Source of the DNA: Streptomonospora litoralis
Lineage (GTDB): Bacteria; Actinomycetota; Actinomycetes; Streptosporangiales; Streptosporangiaceae
DNA length: 64,000 nucleotides
Direction of reading: 5' to 3'
Assembly (NCBI RefSeq): GCF_004323735.1
Contig: NZ_CP036455.1
Coordinates: 1,421,101-1,485,100 of the forward strand
A program made the translations under genes and the position numbers. A model generated the notes under the pieces. That model saw only the letters and a program-made list of their open reading frames with translations, was not told where the DNA came from and searched no databases. This document shows positions 1 to 9,345 of this stretch, one piece after another. Position 1 is the first letter of the stretch. Each line of letters opens with the position of its first letter.

Positions 1-1956
1 GTGGTGGGCCTTGGTACGGTCCTGCCGCTCGTCGACCAGCGCGTCGATGTCGGCCAACTGCCGGTCCAGTTCGGCTCCGGCCTGCGGTTCCTCCCCTGGC
101 GCTGCGTGGGATCGGCGCTCCTCCCAGTCGGCGCGCAGCTGCCGGCGTTTGTCCTGCAGCTCCTCCCACGAGGGCACCTGGCGCTGGGGAATCCTGATCG
201 CCGCCTGCCCGGCCGCTCCGACCTGGGGGATCCGGGCTTCGGCCTGGATGGTCCAGCCGAGCTCGAACTCCAGGGTCACCTCCACGACGGTGCCTACCGC
301 CACATCGGGCGGGAGATCCTCCACGTGCACCGCGCCCACCGGCACCATGCCCTCGAACAGGCGGACCCGAAGCTCGGCTCCGCGGCTGGCGGTCTCCAGC
401 CGGAACCGGGTGCGGTAGGGAAGCATCGTGCCCACTTCCACAACCGTGTGGAGGCCGTCCACCAGTTCGACGGAGAAGTCGTGGGCGAGGACGTCCCCGG
501 AGGGCGGGGGGACCGCGTCCGAGCCGGGGTCGACGGTGAACTGCTGGGCGTCGATCTCGGCGCCGTCGGCGACGACCTGCACGGTGAAGCCGTTTTCTTC
601 GTCGTGCAGCGGCACGTCCTCGAACAGGAACCGGCCGCCCTCGTCGGGGGCCTGCGCCCGGTGCAGCGCACCGTCGTCAGAGCGCAGCACGACTTGTGCC
701 GCCCCGAACGCGGCGAGCCGCTCGCCGGTCAGGACGCGCCCGCCGATGTCGGTGGCCTCCGGCGCGGGCTCCGGGCGGTCCAGCTCCAGGTAGCCGCTGC
801 GGCTGGCGACGGTGGCGGCCTTCAGCGCCGCGCCGACGGCGACGCACAGGTCGGGGTTGAGGATGCGCGCGGGACGGTCGAAGTGCTCGCCGAGGACCTC
901 GCCGACCAGCGGCATGCGGGACGACCCGCCGACCATCACGATGTCGTCGAGGTCGTCCTTGCCGATACCGGCCTGCTCCAGAGCCTTGTCGCAGTGGCCG
1001 ATCGTCGCCTTGACGGATGTCTCGATGAGCACCTCGAACTCGGCGCGGCGAATCGGTTCGTGGATGCTCATCGGGTCGCCGCGGCGGTCCACGAGGTGCT
1101 GGTTGACGATGTCGGTCTCACTGAACTGGGTGAGTTCGTGCTTGGTCTGCTCGGCCGTGCTCAGCAGCTGGGCGAGCAGGCGCGCGTCCACCGGGTCGTC
1201 GTAGTCGAGGGCCAGGTCGTGGTGGGGCAGCCGGTTCGCGAGCCACGACACGATGGCCCGGTCGAAGTCGTAGCCGCCGAGGTACCGGTCACCGTGGAAG
1301 GAGCGGTTCTCGAACCCGATCTCGGGGTCCCACGTCACCACGGAGGTGTCGAACGTGCCCCCGCCGAGGTCGTAGACGAGGAACGTCTGCCGCTGCTCCA
1401 GGGATTCGCCGCTGCTCATACGGCTGCAGGCGAGCGCCGCCGCCACGGGTTCGATCAGCGTCTCCACGACCTCCAGCCCCGCCTTGCGGCCCGCCTCGGT
1501 CGTCTCGTTCTTCGCCGTCACCTCGAAGAACGTCGGCACGGTGACCACCGCCCGGTCGACGGGAACCCCCAGGACCTCCTCGGCGAGTTCCTTGAGGTGG
1601 CGCAGGATCTCCGCGGACGCGTCCACCGGCGTGAGGGTGGCGTGCCCGGCGGTGAAAAGTTGGTCGGTGCCCATGTCGCGCTTGAAGAACATCGCCGGCT
1701 TGGTGTCGGTGTCGCCGGTGGCCGCGCGGGCCTTGTTCTTCGCGCGCAGACCCACTTCGACACCGCCGTCGGGGCCGACCCACACCACCGACGGCGTCGT
1801 CGGGGACTTGTCCGGGTTGGTGACGACCAGTGTGTCACCCACCTCGCGTAGCCTGCGCTCCTCGATCAGCCGCTGTTTATCCGGGATGTCGGCGTTCGCG
1901 GGAACCGCGATACAGCTGTTGGTCGTCCCCAGGTCGATTCCGGCCACAATGCTCAC
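1..1956 (-). CDS. Hsp70 (DnaK-like) chaperone, 3' end cut by window edge
   Basis: The reading frame opens at GTG 1956 and stays open to base 1, so at least 652 residues are encoded and the C-terminus lies outside the window. The N-terminus reads VAGIDLGTTNSCIAVP, the Hsp70 phosphate-1 motif. Further on are VYDLGGGTFDTSVV (phosphate 2) and DIVMVGGSSRMPLV (adenosine motif), so the ATPase core looks intact. After about residue 390 a beta-rich substrate-binding-like region and a charged helical tail diverge from housekeeping DnaK. Hsp70s bind exposed hydrophobic segments and cycle with J-proteins and GrpE. The start overlaps the stop of the upstream GrpE-like gene as GTGA, which suggests translational coupling. 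The gene is last in a four-gene minus-strand operon. It is probably an accessory, non-dnaKJ-locus Hsp70; the client is unknown. Confidence 0.9.
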   Translation of the reverse strand, partial: MSIVAGIDLGTTNSCIAVPANADIPDKQRLIEERRLREVGDTLVVTNPDKSPTTPSVVWVGPDGGVEVGLRAKNKARAATGDTDTKPAMFFKRDMGTDQLFTAGHATLTPVDASAEILRHLKELAEEVLGVPVDRAVVTVPTFFEVTAKNETTEAGRKAGLEVVETLIEPVAAALACSRMSSGESLEQRQTFLVYDLGGGTFDTSVVTWDPEIGFENRSFHGDRYLGGYDFDRAIVSWLANRLPHHDLALDYDDPVDARLLAQLLSTAEQTKHELTQFSETDIVNQHLVDRRGDPMSIHEPIRRAEFEVLIETSVKATIGHCDKALEQAGIGKDDLDDIVMVGGSSRMPLVGEVLGEHFDRPARILNPDLCVAVGAALKAATVASRSGYLELDRPEPAPEATDIGGRVLTGERLAAFGAAQVVLRSDDGALHRAQAPDEGGRFLFEDVPLHDEENGFTVQVVADGAEIDAQQFTVDPGSDAVPPPSGDVLAHDFSVELVDGLHTVVEVGTMLPYRTRFRLETASRGAELRVRLFEGMVPVGAVHVEDLPPDVAVGTVVEVTLEFELGWTIQAEARIPQVGAAGQAAIRIPQRQVPSWEELQDKRRQLRADWEERRSHAAPGEEPQAGAELDRQLADIDALVDERQDRTKAHH

Positions 1957-2699
1957 GGCGTATCATCCTTTTCCTCGGTCGCCGTCTGAGCCGGCACTTG
2001 CGCCGACTCTGCTGCCATGTCCGCCGCCCGCTCTTCGGTTTCGTCGGGTTCGGCCTTTGCGGCCCCCTCGCCCTCCGCCGGCTGCGGGGCCGGCTCCTGC
2101 GCGGCGGCATCGGATTGCGCCGCCTCCCCGGCGCTGTCCCCGGCCGCTTCCGGCGGCTCGGCCGCGGTCTCCAAAAACACCTCCGCCGGGCAGACGAGTT
2201 CGCCGTCGTCCAGCAGTACTCCGGGGCTGATGGTCTGGCCCACCACCAGGTCGGCGTCGTCCACGCCGCCGGGCCGCCCCTTGACGTCGGTGTGGTCGGC
2301 CACGTCGAGGTAGCGCTCGCCCTCCGGGTCGATCAGCCGCACTCCCGTGCTCTGCACGACCTTGGCGAGTCTGCGGTGCAGAGCCGTGAGCGTTTCGACC
2401 GCCGTGTCCAGCCCCGCCGCATGCATGGGCGCGTCATTGCGATCGAGTAGCCCGCGCATCTCGTGCAGGGTCGTGGCGACCTCCCGTGCCAGACCGACGT
2501 GCCGATCGCGGTGGCGCTGGACCTGTTGGCGTGTCTCCTCGCGCAGGGCGTTGACCGCGTTCGCGCGGTCCCGCTGCGCCGACTTGAGCAGCCGGTGCAC
2601 GACGACGGCCGGCGCATCGGGTTCGCCGTCCACCATCGGCGGCCGCTCACGGGCCTCCCGGAATATGCGGCGGAGCTCGCGCTTGTGCTTATTCGCCAT
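1953..2699 (-). CDS. GrpE-like nucleotide exchange factor
   Basis: 248 residues. An N-terminal helical stretch (about residues 30-115, rich in Arg, Glu and Gln) fits the long GrpE dimer helix. A short beta-type segment follows (DVKGRPGGVDDADLVVGQTISPGVLLDDGELVCPAEV, quoted here only by its ends: DVKG to PAEV, residues about 140-180). It resembles the GrpE head that ends in a 'G-hyd-xx-G-xx-LRPAxV' pattern. The last 65 residues are a low-complexity Ala/Glu/Pro tail, longer than in classical GrpE. The gene overlaps the J-like gene upstream by 11 bases and the Hsp70 gene downstream by 4 bases, so the partners are probably made together. GrpE proteins release ADP from Hsp70. The family call rests on layout and context more than on strong motif identity. 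Confidence 0.7.
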   Translation of the reverse strand: MANKHKRELRRIFREARERPPMVDGEPDAPAVVVHRLLKSAQRDRANAVNALREETRQQVQRHRDRHVGLAREVATTLHEMRGLLDRNDAPMHAAGLDTAVETLTALHRRLAKVVQSTGVRLIDPEGERYLDVADHTDVKGRPGGVDDADLVVGQTISPGVLLDDGELVCPAEVFLETAAEPPEAAGDSAGEAAQSDAAAQEPAPQPAEGEGAAKAEPDETEERAADMAAESAQVPAQTATEEKDDTP

Positions 2700-3114
2700 G
2701 AGGCCACATCCGGGGGAACGAGCGCGGTACGGGCTCCGGGGCGAGCCGGACGAGGTCCTGCGCGCGCACTGCGGCCGGAGGTTCCGGTGCTGCGGGAGGC
2801 TCGATTCCGGCGACGCGTTCGGCGAAGCGGGAGCGGCCCTCGCTGCGCTCGGGGCGGTGTGTGCGCAGCTCGGCGAGCAGGCGGCCGCGGGGGTCTTGAA
2901 TCTGCTCGGCGGCTTCGTTGACGTCCGCGACCGCCAGTTGCTCGCCGAACAGCGGATTGCGCTCGGGGGCCCGCGATACGCGCTGGCGACGGCGGCGGAT
3001 CCGCGCGTGCACGGCGGCTCTGCCGAGGGTGTCGGGTGCGAGGTCCAGGATCTGAAAGGGCGTCGCCCGGTACGGGTTGCGGCCGTCCTGCCATGCCCAG
3101 GGGTTTTCTGCCAT
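2689..3114 (-). CDS. Small J-domain-like protein lacking HPD
   Basis: I chose ATG 3114 (MAENPWAWQDGRNPYRATPF) because AAGGAG lies just upstream; an upstream GTG at 3150 has no good ribosome site. The product is 141 residues. NPYRATPFQILDLAPD followed by an Arg-rich helix and VADVNEAAEQIQDPRGRLLAEL resembles J-domain helix I, helix II and the 'a+xAYevL.d...R' end of a J domain. No HPD tripeptide is visible, so normal Hsp70 ATPase stimulation may be altered. The protein sits between the membrane TPR gene and the GrpE-like and Hsp70 genes, which supports a role as the recruiting partner of this dedicated Hsp70. It could also be an unrelated adaptor. Confidence 0.6.
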   Translation of the reverse strand: MAENPWAWQDGRNPYRATPFQILDLAPDTLGRAAVHARIRRRRQRVSRAPERNPLFGEQLAVADVNEAAEQIQDPRGRLLAELRTHRPERSEGRSRFAERVAGIEPPAAPEPPAAVRAQDLVRLAPEPVPRSFPRMWPHGE

Positions 3115-3164
3115 TGCGCTCCTTGTCTTGTCGATCGGACCGGTGATCACACGGGTCCACGGGA

Positions 3165-6100
3165 TCAGCGGAGGATCGCGCCCGCTCGCAAGGCGAGGAG
3201 GTGCTGGATCTCGTCCAGCACCTTCATCCTGCGCTGGGGTGTGTCGGGATGGCTGACGAGGTGCGCGACCAGCTCGCGGGCCTGGGCCAGCTCCAAGCTG
3301 GCGGAGGACGCCATGTGCGCGACGACCAGCGCGGCCAGCTCCGGCTGGCCCGCAGGGTCGGGATCGGTGCCCAGCGCACGCAGTGCCGGGGCCAGGAACA
3401 TGCGCACGGCCGAGTCGCCGTGGCGGGTCTTCTGAGCGAAGTAGGCCGCGTAGACGCGCTGCATGGTGAGGAGTTCCTCGGCATCGTTGAAGGATGCGTC
3501 GTCGGTCAGCTCGGGGTCGTGCCGCAACGCATCCTCTAGGTGCGCGACCCCCGCTGCGGCATGGCTGATCGCCGTAGACGGGGTTTCCTGGGCTTCCATC
3601 ATCAGGCCGCGCCGGACGAGGCCGCAGAAGAACTCGAACCGGGCGAGCTCGCGTCGGATCTCCGGTTCGGCGTCCGGCTGCTCACCGTCCCCGGTCTCCT
3701 CGATGTAGGGATGCACCAGCCTTCGGATCCGCTCCTGGAAATCGTGCAAGCCGGCCAGCGGGCGCTCGCCGAAGACACTGGAAACGGTCAGGCGCACCGC
3801 GTACAGCAGTACTTCGACGAGGCGGGGATTGGTCGGATCGGCGATGAGGTAGGACTCCACAGCGTTCACACCGGCGTCGTAGCGGCCCGCCCGGACGTCG
3901 CGCATCGCGGTCAATGCGACCTGGTCGGCGAACTCCCGCCGCACTGCGGCGACGGCCTCAACGGGGAGCCCTGACTCCCGCACAGCCGTCATGTGCAGAC
4001 GTGCGTGGTCGGGGCGTTCGGCTTGGAGTTCCACGGCGCGTGCCAGGTTGGGCTCCAGCAAATCGCGCGGGAGCCGGGTGCGCACCGATTGCAGGAGGTC
4101 GCCGGGCGGCTCGGTGCCCATGGCGGCGGCGAGGTGGGTGTCCATACGCTGCCAGAACCCGTCGCTGTCCACGACGCGGGCCCAGCGTTGCAGCGCATCC
4201 GTCCAGTAGCGGTGCGCTTCCCGGTACAAGCCGAGCTGTTCCAGTTCGTAGGCACGGGCGTGGTAGGCGACGGCCAGGTGGTGGTCGCGCCAGACGCCTC
4301 CGCCCTTCTCCCAGGTGCGTTGCGCGTCGAGTGTCCAAGGGCGCTGCTCGCCGTCGATGGTGAGCTGGTCATAGGCCAGCTGGTCCGCCGGCCGGTCGTT
4401 GTGCAGGTGCGCCCGCAGCTCGCTGGCCGCTTCCCGCAAGCGGGCCAGTGCGGCTTTGGTGCCGGTCTCCGAGGCAGCCGGCAATCGCTGTGCTTCAAGC
4501 GGGCGCTGCGCGCGCTCCAGCAGGTGCGCGGCGGCTTCCAGCCGCTCCTGGGCGGGGCCGAGGCGGTTCTCGTCGGCGGCGAGTGCCGCCTCGGCGGTCA
4601 TGCGGTGCGCCAGCACCGCGCGTATCCGCGTGAGCTCCGCACTTTCCACGCTGTCCAAGGCATAGAGGAGGACTTCGGGCAGCGCGGAATCGGTGGCGAG
4701 TACGTCCGGGGCGTCGACGATGCGGGACAGCACGGTCACGGGATCGAGCGGCACGCGGGCGACCCAGTCCGAGCCGTGCATTCGTACAAGCGCTCGGGCA
4801 CCGGAGGCCAGCCGGTGGGTGTCGCCGGTCAACACTCCGCAGATCAGGCTGACCGCGGCGGACACCTCCGGGTCGTCCGCGTCCGAAAGGCGTTCGGCAC
4901 CGGCCAGCAGCTTCGCGCTGCCCGCGGCACCGCTCCGAAGGTGAGAGAGCACAGCCGCGGCGGTCCACATTCGGCTCGGCCAGGATTCGAGTGCGTCCTC
5001 CGCGGGTACCAGAGCGGCTGGTGCGGCTGCGGTGCTACCCCGAACGGCGCGAGCGAGGAGCAGCAGTAACCGGTAGTCGACGGCGTCCTCCAGCCGGACT
5101 GCTTCGGCGAGATAGTCGGCCGCACGGGGGTCGTTGCCCTTCAGCGCGCGATGGCCGAGGCAGGCCAGATGATGGGCGAGGCGGCGCTCAGCCGTCGCGC
5201 ACCCAGCCTGGATAGCGGCTCGGAAGCGGCGCTGCGCCTCGTGGTCGTCGCCCCGGTCGGCCGCGGCACAGGCGAGCGTGCACCACCAGTCGCCGATCGT
5301 CGTCGGGGCGCCCGCAGGGGCGAGGGTCTCCAGCAGCTGCCACGCGGACGTGCCCGGGACGTGCGTGTCGGCGTCGGCGTCGATGTCGCTGAAGACGTGC
5401 AGCGCCGCCTTGCGCCGGAACTCAGGGGATATTCGCTCCGGGGCGAGGCCGGCAAGGGCGGCCGCCAGAGCCTGGTGGGTCGGTGCCGCTCCGCCCAGCA
5501 GCGTCTGCAAGGCATCCCAGCACCCGTCGAAGTCGGAGCCGCTGACTCCGCCCGCCCAGGATCGGATCACCGGCGCAAGGGCATCTGCGGTCGCAAGGTG
5601 CGGTGTCCGGGAGAGGATGCGCATCACGCGTCCAGGCCGTTCCACAGCGATCCTCTCCAGCGCGTCGTGCACGGTGCCGATGTTGTGTTGGACAAGTCCG
5701 CGGGGAGCCTCGGCGAGGAACCTCTCGAACTCCGCGATCTGGTGGACCCCGGCCCCCGGAACGATGGTCGGTACAGCCGTGTGCAGGCGCTGTATGCGAT
5801 CGCTCCGGGAGCGGTGGGTCTCGACCCCTGTCACGGCGAACCGGACCGCGCCGCCGGCGGTGAGGAACAGCAGCGCCGTACTGGGCAGGAGCAGCATGAG
5901 GGGCAGGCCGAGAAAGAGAACGGCGAGGCAGAAGCCGCCCGTTTCGTTCCCCGTAATGGCCGATCCGCTGACGTGGAGCATCAGCATGAACCGTGCGACC
6001 GAACTGATGGCCCACAGTGCAGGAAGGGCGAACGTCGCCCAGTTCCAGGTGGTGATCCAACTGCTCGGGTCCTCGGCCAGGAAGGACGCGGAGACGGTGG

Positions 6101-6476
6101 CGAGAACTACGCCGACTGGGATCCCGAGCAGCTCCAGATTCGGGTTGCTGATCCCGGCCTGGCGTAGCAGGCGCTCGGCCTCGCGTTGCCCGACTCCGGG
6201 GTGAGGCTGCAGCGCCTGCATCCGACTGTGGATGATCGGCTCCATGCGCTTGCCACGCACCCAGCGCACGGTCAGCGGCGCCTGGGCGAGTCCCCAAGCG
6301 ATCGAGCAGGCTATAAGCACTGAAGCCGTACCGCGCGAAAGCCCGTGGGCCTGCGGCATCCCCAACGCGATCGCCAGGGTGATGCCCAGTAGCACCGCTC
6401 CGTAGGCGGTCGCCCGGACTGCGATGCCGATACCTGCCGGCGACGGAGGCACCTTGGTGGAGTACGTGGTTGTCAT
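3165..6476 (-). CDS. Membrane-anchored TPR-like repeat protein
   Basis: About 1103 residues from ATG 6476 (MTTTYSTKVPPSPAG), which has AGGGG upstream; an ATG at 6518 lacks a ribosome site. Residues about 16-215 contain five or six hydrophobic helices (for example AVLLGITLAIALGM, LGIPVGVVLATVSASFL, LAVLFLGLPLMLLLPSTALL). The remaining roughly 880 residues are helical and Ala/Leu/Arg-rich, with TPR-type pairs such as GDDHEAQRRFRAAIQAGCATAE and YREAHRYWTDALQRWARV. I infer a large cytoplasmic repeat scaffold tethered to the membrane. It is the first gene of the J-like / GrpE-like / Hsp70 operon, so it may localise the chaperone machine or its client at the membrane. No catalytic motif was seen. 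Confidence 0.75.
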   Translation of the reverse strand: MTTTYSTKVPPSPAGIGIAVRATAYGAVLLGITLAIALGMPQAHGLSRGTASVLIACSIAWGLAQAPLTVRWVRGKRMEPIIHSRMQALQPHPGVGQREAERLLRQAGISNPNLELLGIPVGVVLATVSASFLAEDPSSWITTWNWATFALPALWAISSVARFMLMLHVSGSAITGNETGGFCLAVLFLGLPLMLLLPSTALLFLTAGGAVRFAVTGVETHRSRSDRIQRLHTAVPTIVPGAGVHQIAEFERFLAEAPRGLVQHNIGTVHDALERIAVERPGRVMRILSRTPHLATADALAPVIRSWAGGVSGSDFDGCWDALQTLLGGAAPTHQALAAALAGLAPERISPEFRRKAALHVFSDIDADADTHVPGTSAWQLLETLAPAGAPTTIGDWWCTLACAAADRGDDHEAQRRFRAAIQAGCATAERRLAHHLACLGHRALKGNDPRAADYLAEAVRLEDAVDYRLLLLLARAVRGSTAAAPAALVPAEDALESWPSRMWTAAAVLSHLRSGAAGSAKLLAGAERLSDADDPEVSAAVSLICGVLTGDTHRLASGARALVRMHGSDWVARVPLDPVTVLSRIVDAPDVLATDSALPEVLLYALDSVESAELTRIRAVLAHRMTAEAALAADENRLGPAQERLEAAAHLLERAQRPLEAQRLPAASETGTKAALARLREAASELRAHLHNDRPADQLAYDQLTIDGEQRPWTLDAQRTWEKGGGVWRDHHLAVAYHARAYELEQLGLYREAHRYWTDALQRWARVVDSDGFWQRMDTHLAAAMGTEPPGDLLQSVRTRLPRDLLEPNLARAVELQAERPDHARLHMTAVRESGLPVEAVAAVRREFADQVALTAMRDVRAGRYDAGVNAVESYLIADPTNPRLVEVLLYAVRLTVSSVFGERPLAGLHDFQERIRRLVHPYIEETGDGEQPDAEPEIRRELARFEFFCGLVRRGLMMEAQETPSTAISHAAAGVAHLEDALRHDPELTDDASFNDAEELLTMQRVYAAYFAQKTRHGDSAVRMFLAPALRALGTDPDPAGQPELAALVVAHMASSASLELAQARELVAHLVSHPDTPQRRMKVLDEIQHLLALRAGAILR

Positions 6477-6920
6477 CCAACCCCTGACTTCTGCGTGGAT
6501 TTGGGGCAGAGCGGACATCGGATTCGGGGATGCCCGTAGGGCAGAAAAAGGCTACGGGTTTGCCGTTCGCCGCGTCCGGGGTTCCAGCCAACCGTTCGAC
6601 CAGGACCCCCGCTTCGCGATGGCCGATTCCGGTCGGTATCGGGAAACGCCGAATGGGCCTCTACTCCGCTGGTTCCATCATGCGCGCGCATAGTTGGATT
6701 CCAGTTGGAGAACAGTCGAGGTGCCAGTAAGAGTCCTTCGAATCCTCTTTAGCGTGTTTTGTCGACCGCTGAGCATTGGCGCAACCGGGTAGCTCCACGA
6801 TGGGAACGCTGTAGGCCGTAGCGCGCCACTTCGTTCGCAATGTCGGATAAATCGGGTGTCGGTGGCTATCGGGTCCGAGGTCCGAAACCCTCAAAGGGAA
6901 GGAGGTGCTGCGGGAGAATG
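6477..6920. other. Non-coding interval upstream of the chaperone operon
   Basis: No convincing gene was found here. The region is lower in GC than its surroundings, and frames on both strands lack protein-like composition. It should hold the promoter of the minus-strand chaperone operon and grades into the transposase remnant at 6921. Confidence 0.5.
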
Positions 6921-7123
6921 AGCCCTTTTCATCATGTTTCGCGTAGTTGAGCAGAGCGGCAGCGGGCTCAGGCGCGGGGGCCTCCACCGGCGGGGCCGGA
7001 ACCGGTGGGGCGGACGGGTCGGCGGTGCGGAACAGCGTCGCGGGAACGGCCATGTCCAGTGACTGGTGGGGGCGGGCGTGGTCGTAGGCGTCTACCCAGG
7101 CGTCGATGGCCTGCTGGGCGACC
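6921..7123 (-). pseudogene. IS481-type transposase remnant (C-terminal end)
   Basis: Read on the minus strand, the segment encodes AIDAWVDAYDHARPHQSLDM followed by AVPATLF. This is the characteristic 'W...YN..RPHQSLG..TPa..F' end of IS481/IS3-type integrase-core transposases. The rest of the catalytic domain is missing upstream. After the motif the frame runs into a Pro/Ala-rich tail. No terminal inverted repeats or target duplication were seen. The fragment marks an old insertion right at the tsnR side of the thiopeptide locus, so it may record how the locus arrived or was rearranged. Confidence 0.7.
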
Positions 7124-8174
<1,051 letters not shown>

Positions 8175-8227
8175 GCGCCCTGCTGTCCGGACAGTCGGTT
8201 CCCGGCGGTGGTGCGGATCGGGACCGC

Positions 8228-8593
8228 CTATGTCGATTCACCGACGGGCTCCGTGGGAGGCACCTCCTCGAAAGCGCGCCCGACGCCCGCGAACGATTCG
8301 ACTGCGCTGACACCTTCGGCGATCGCCTCGACGGCGAAAACGCTCGTGGACGTCGGGGGGTAGCCGATGAGTTCGATGGCCCGGCTCACCGACAACGGAT
8401 TGTCCATGTTCACGCCGTCCCAAAGGTACACAGCCCCCCAGTAACCCTTTTCGGCGTCCGCGAACCAGGTCTTCATCCGCATCCCCTTGAGTGTGGAGAA
8501 CGCGTCCACCGCGTAGTCGCGAAGGTACTCGCGAAGACTTTCGACAGTCGCGTCCGACTTCTCCAAGTTCCACAGGACGATGCTGATGTACAT
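8228..8593 (-). CDS. Small dimeric alpha/beta-barrel (ABM/YdhR-like) protein
   Basis: 121 residues from ATG 8593, with GGAGG six bases upstream. The pattern MYISIVLWNLEKSDATVE, a helix, GMRMKTWFADAEKGYWGAVYLWDG and a final helix matches the ferredoxin-like dimeric barrel of YdhR/antibiotic-biosynthesis-monooxygenase relatives. There 'lr.K.W..de..g.fggvYlw' is typical. No cofactor motif is visible; some family members are oxygenases, others cyclases or stress proteins. It is the last gene of the thiopeptide operon, 64 bases after the DUF5825 gene. A tailoring role on one of the peptides is likely but unproven. Confidence 0.65.
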   Translation of the reverse strand: MYISIVLWNLEKSDATVESLREYLRDYAVDAFSTLKGMRMKTWFADAEKGYWGAVYLWDGVNMDNPLSVSRAIELIGYPPTSTSVFAVEAIAEGVSAVESFAGVGRAFEEVPPTEPVGEST

Positions 8594-8657
8594 GCTGCGC
8601 CTCCGAACGCCCCAGTCCTGCCGACCGTTGTAGACCCGTCGAGCCGTCGCCCCGTGC

Positions 8658-9332
8658 TCATACCTCCCAGGCCGGCAGCGCCCAGCGCCTCAGCCGGTAC
8701 GGCGCCCACCAGACACCGCCGCCGATCCGGATGACCAGGTGCTGCTTCTCGAACACCGATACCGCCTGATCCGGTACGGAGTCCGCTCCGCGGTCGGACA
8801 TCAGCGACTCGATCGCGGAGACGAGGGCGCCGTCGGAGACCGTGAGCCGGCGCAGGCCGGTGCTGCGCCGGTCCCGGATCTGCACGAATCCGGGCCCCTG
8901 GCGGAGGAAGCACCGGCCGACGTGGTATCTCGCCCTCCAGGCGGAGGCCACATCGTCGCCGTGCGGACCCTCCAGGGCCGACGGTGGGAAGAGGTGGCTG
9001 AACACCCACCACTGGGGACCGTCGGGCGCGAGACGCGCCCGCCAGTCCACTTCCACGCCGTAGCTGGTGAGTTCGCGGATGAAAGAGAGCACAGGGATCA
9101 TGTGCTCGGTCCCCGGCCCCCCGCTGAGGTCGACGACGGGGTCGATCGACACGAACCGCGCGTCCGACTGCTGGATCCGGCGCGCCTCGTCCACGGCGTC
9201 TTCGCCGAGTTCCCGGTCGCCGAGGTGCATGTCCGGCAGGGCCCGCACCGCCGCGTCACCGTGGCGCCACAGGCTGAACCGGAATTCGGAATCGCTACCG
9301 GGAACGGTTGCGACATCGTTCATCGTCGGCAC
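8658..9332 (-). CDS. DUF5825-like partner of the radical SAM methyltransferase
   Basis: 224 residues from GTG 9332 (GAGGGGGAAG upstream); an ATG at 9323 is a poorer fit. The sequence contains WRHGDAAVRALPDMHLG near the N-terminus, ELTSYGVEVDWRARL in the middle, and RQGPGFVQIRDRR near the C-terminus. I associate this pattern with DUF5825, a family of unknown function that follows RiPP B12-radical SAM C-methyltransferases. It starts 14 bases after the radical SAM gene, consistent with such a pair. It might deliver substrate or finish the modification; no catalytic residues can be assigned. Confidence 0.65.
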   Translation of the reverse strand: MPTMNDVATVPGSDSEFRFSLWRHGDAAVRALPDMHLGDRELGEDAVDEARRIQQSDARFVSIDPVVDLSGGPGTEHMIPVLSFIRELTSYGVEVDWRARLAPDGPQWWVFSHLFPPSALEGPHGDDVASAWRARYHVGRCFLRQGPGFVQIRDRRSTGLRRLTVSDGALVSAIESLMSDRGADSVPDQAVSVFEKQHLVIRIGGGVWWAPYRLRRWALPAWEV

Positions 9333-9345
9333 TGAAGCTTCCCCC

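Noticed and set aside
1..1851. Plus-strand open frame over the left edge
   Set aside because: The minus strand encodes Hsp70 with phosphate and adenosine motifs over the same bases. The plus frame is its shadow.
6700..6830. TTCGAATCC-containing stretch that looked like a tRNA T-loop
   Set aside because: No acceptor stem, anticodon arm or D-loop could be paired around it.
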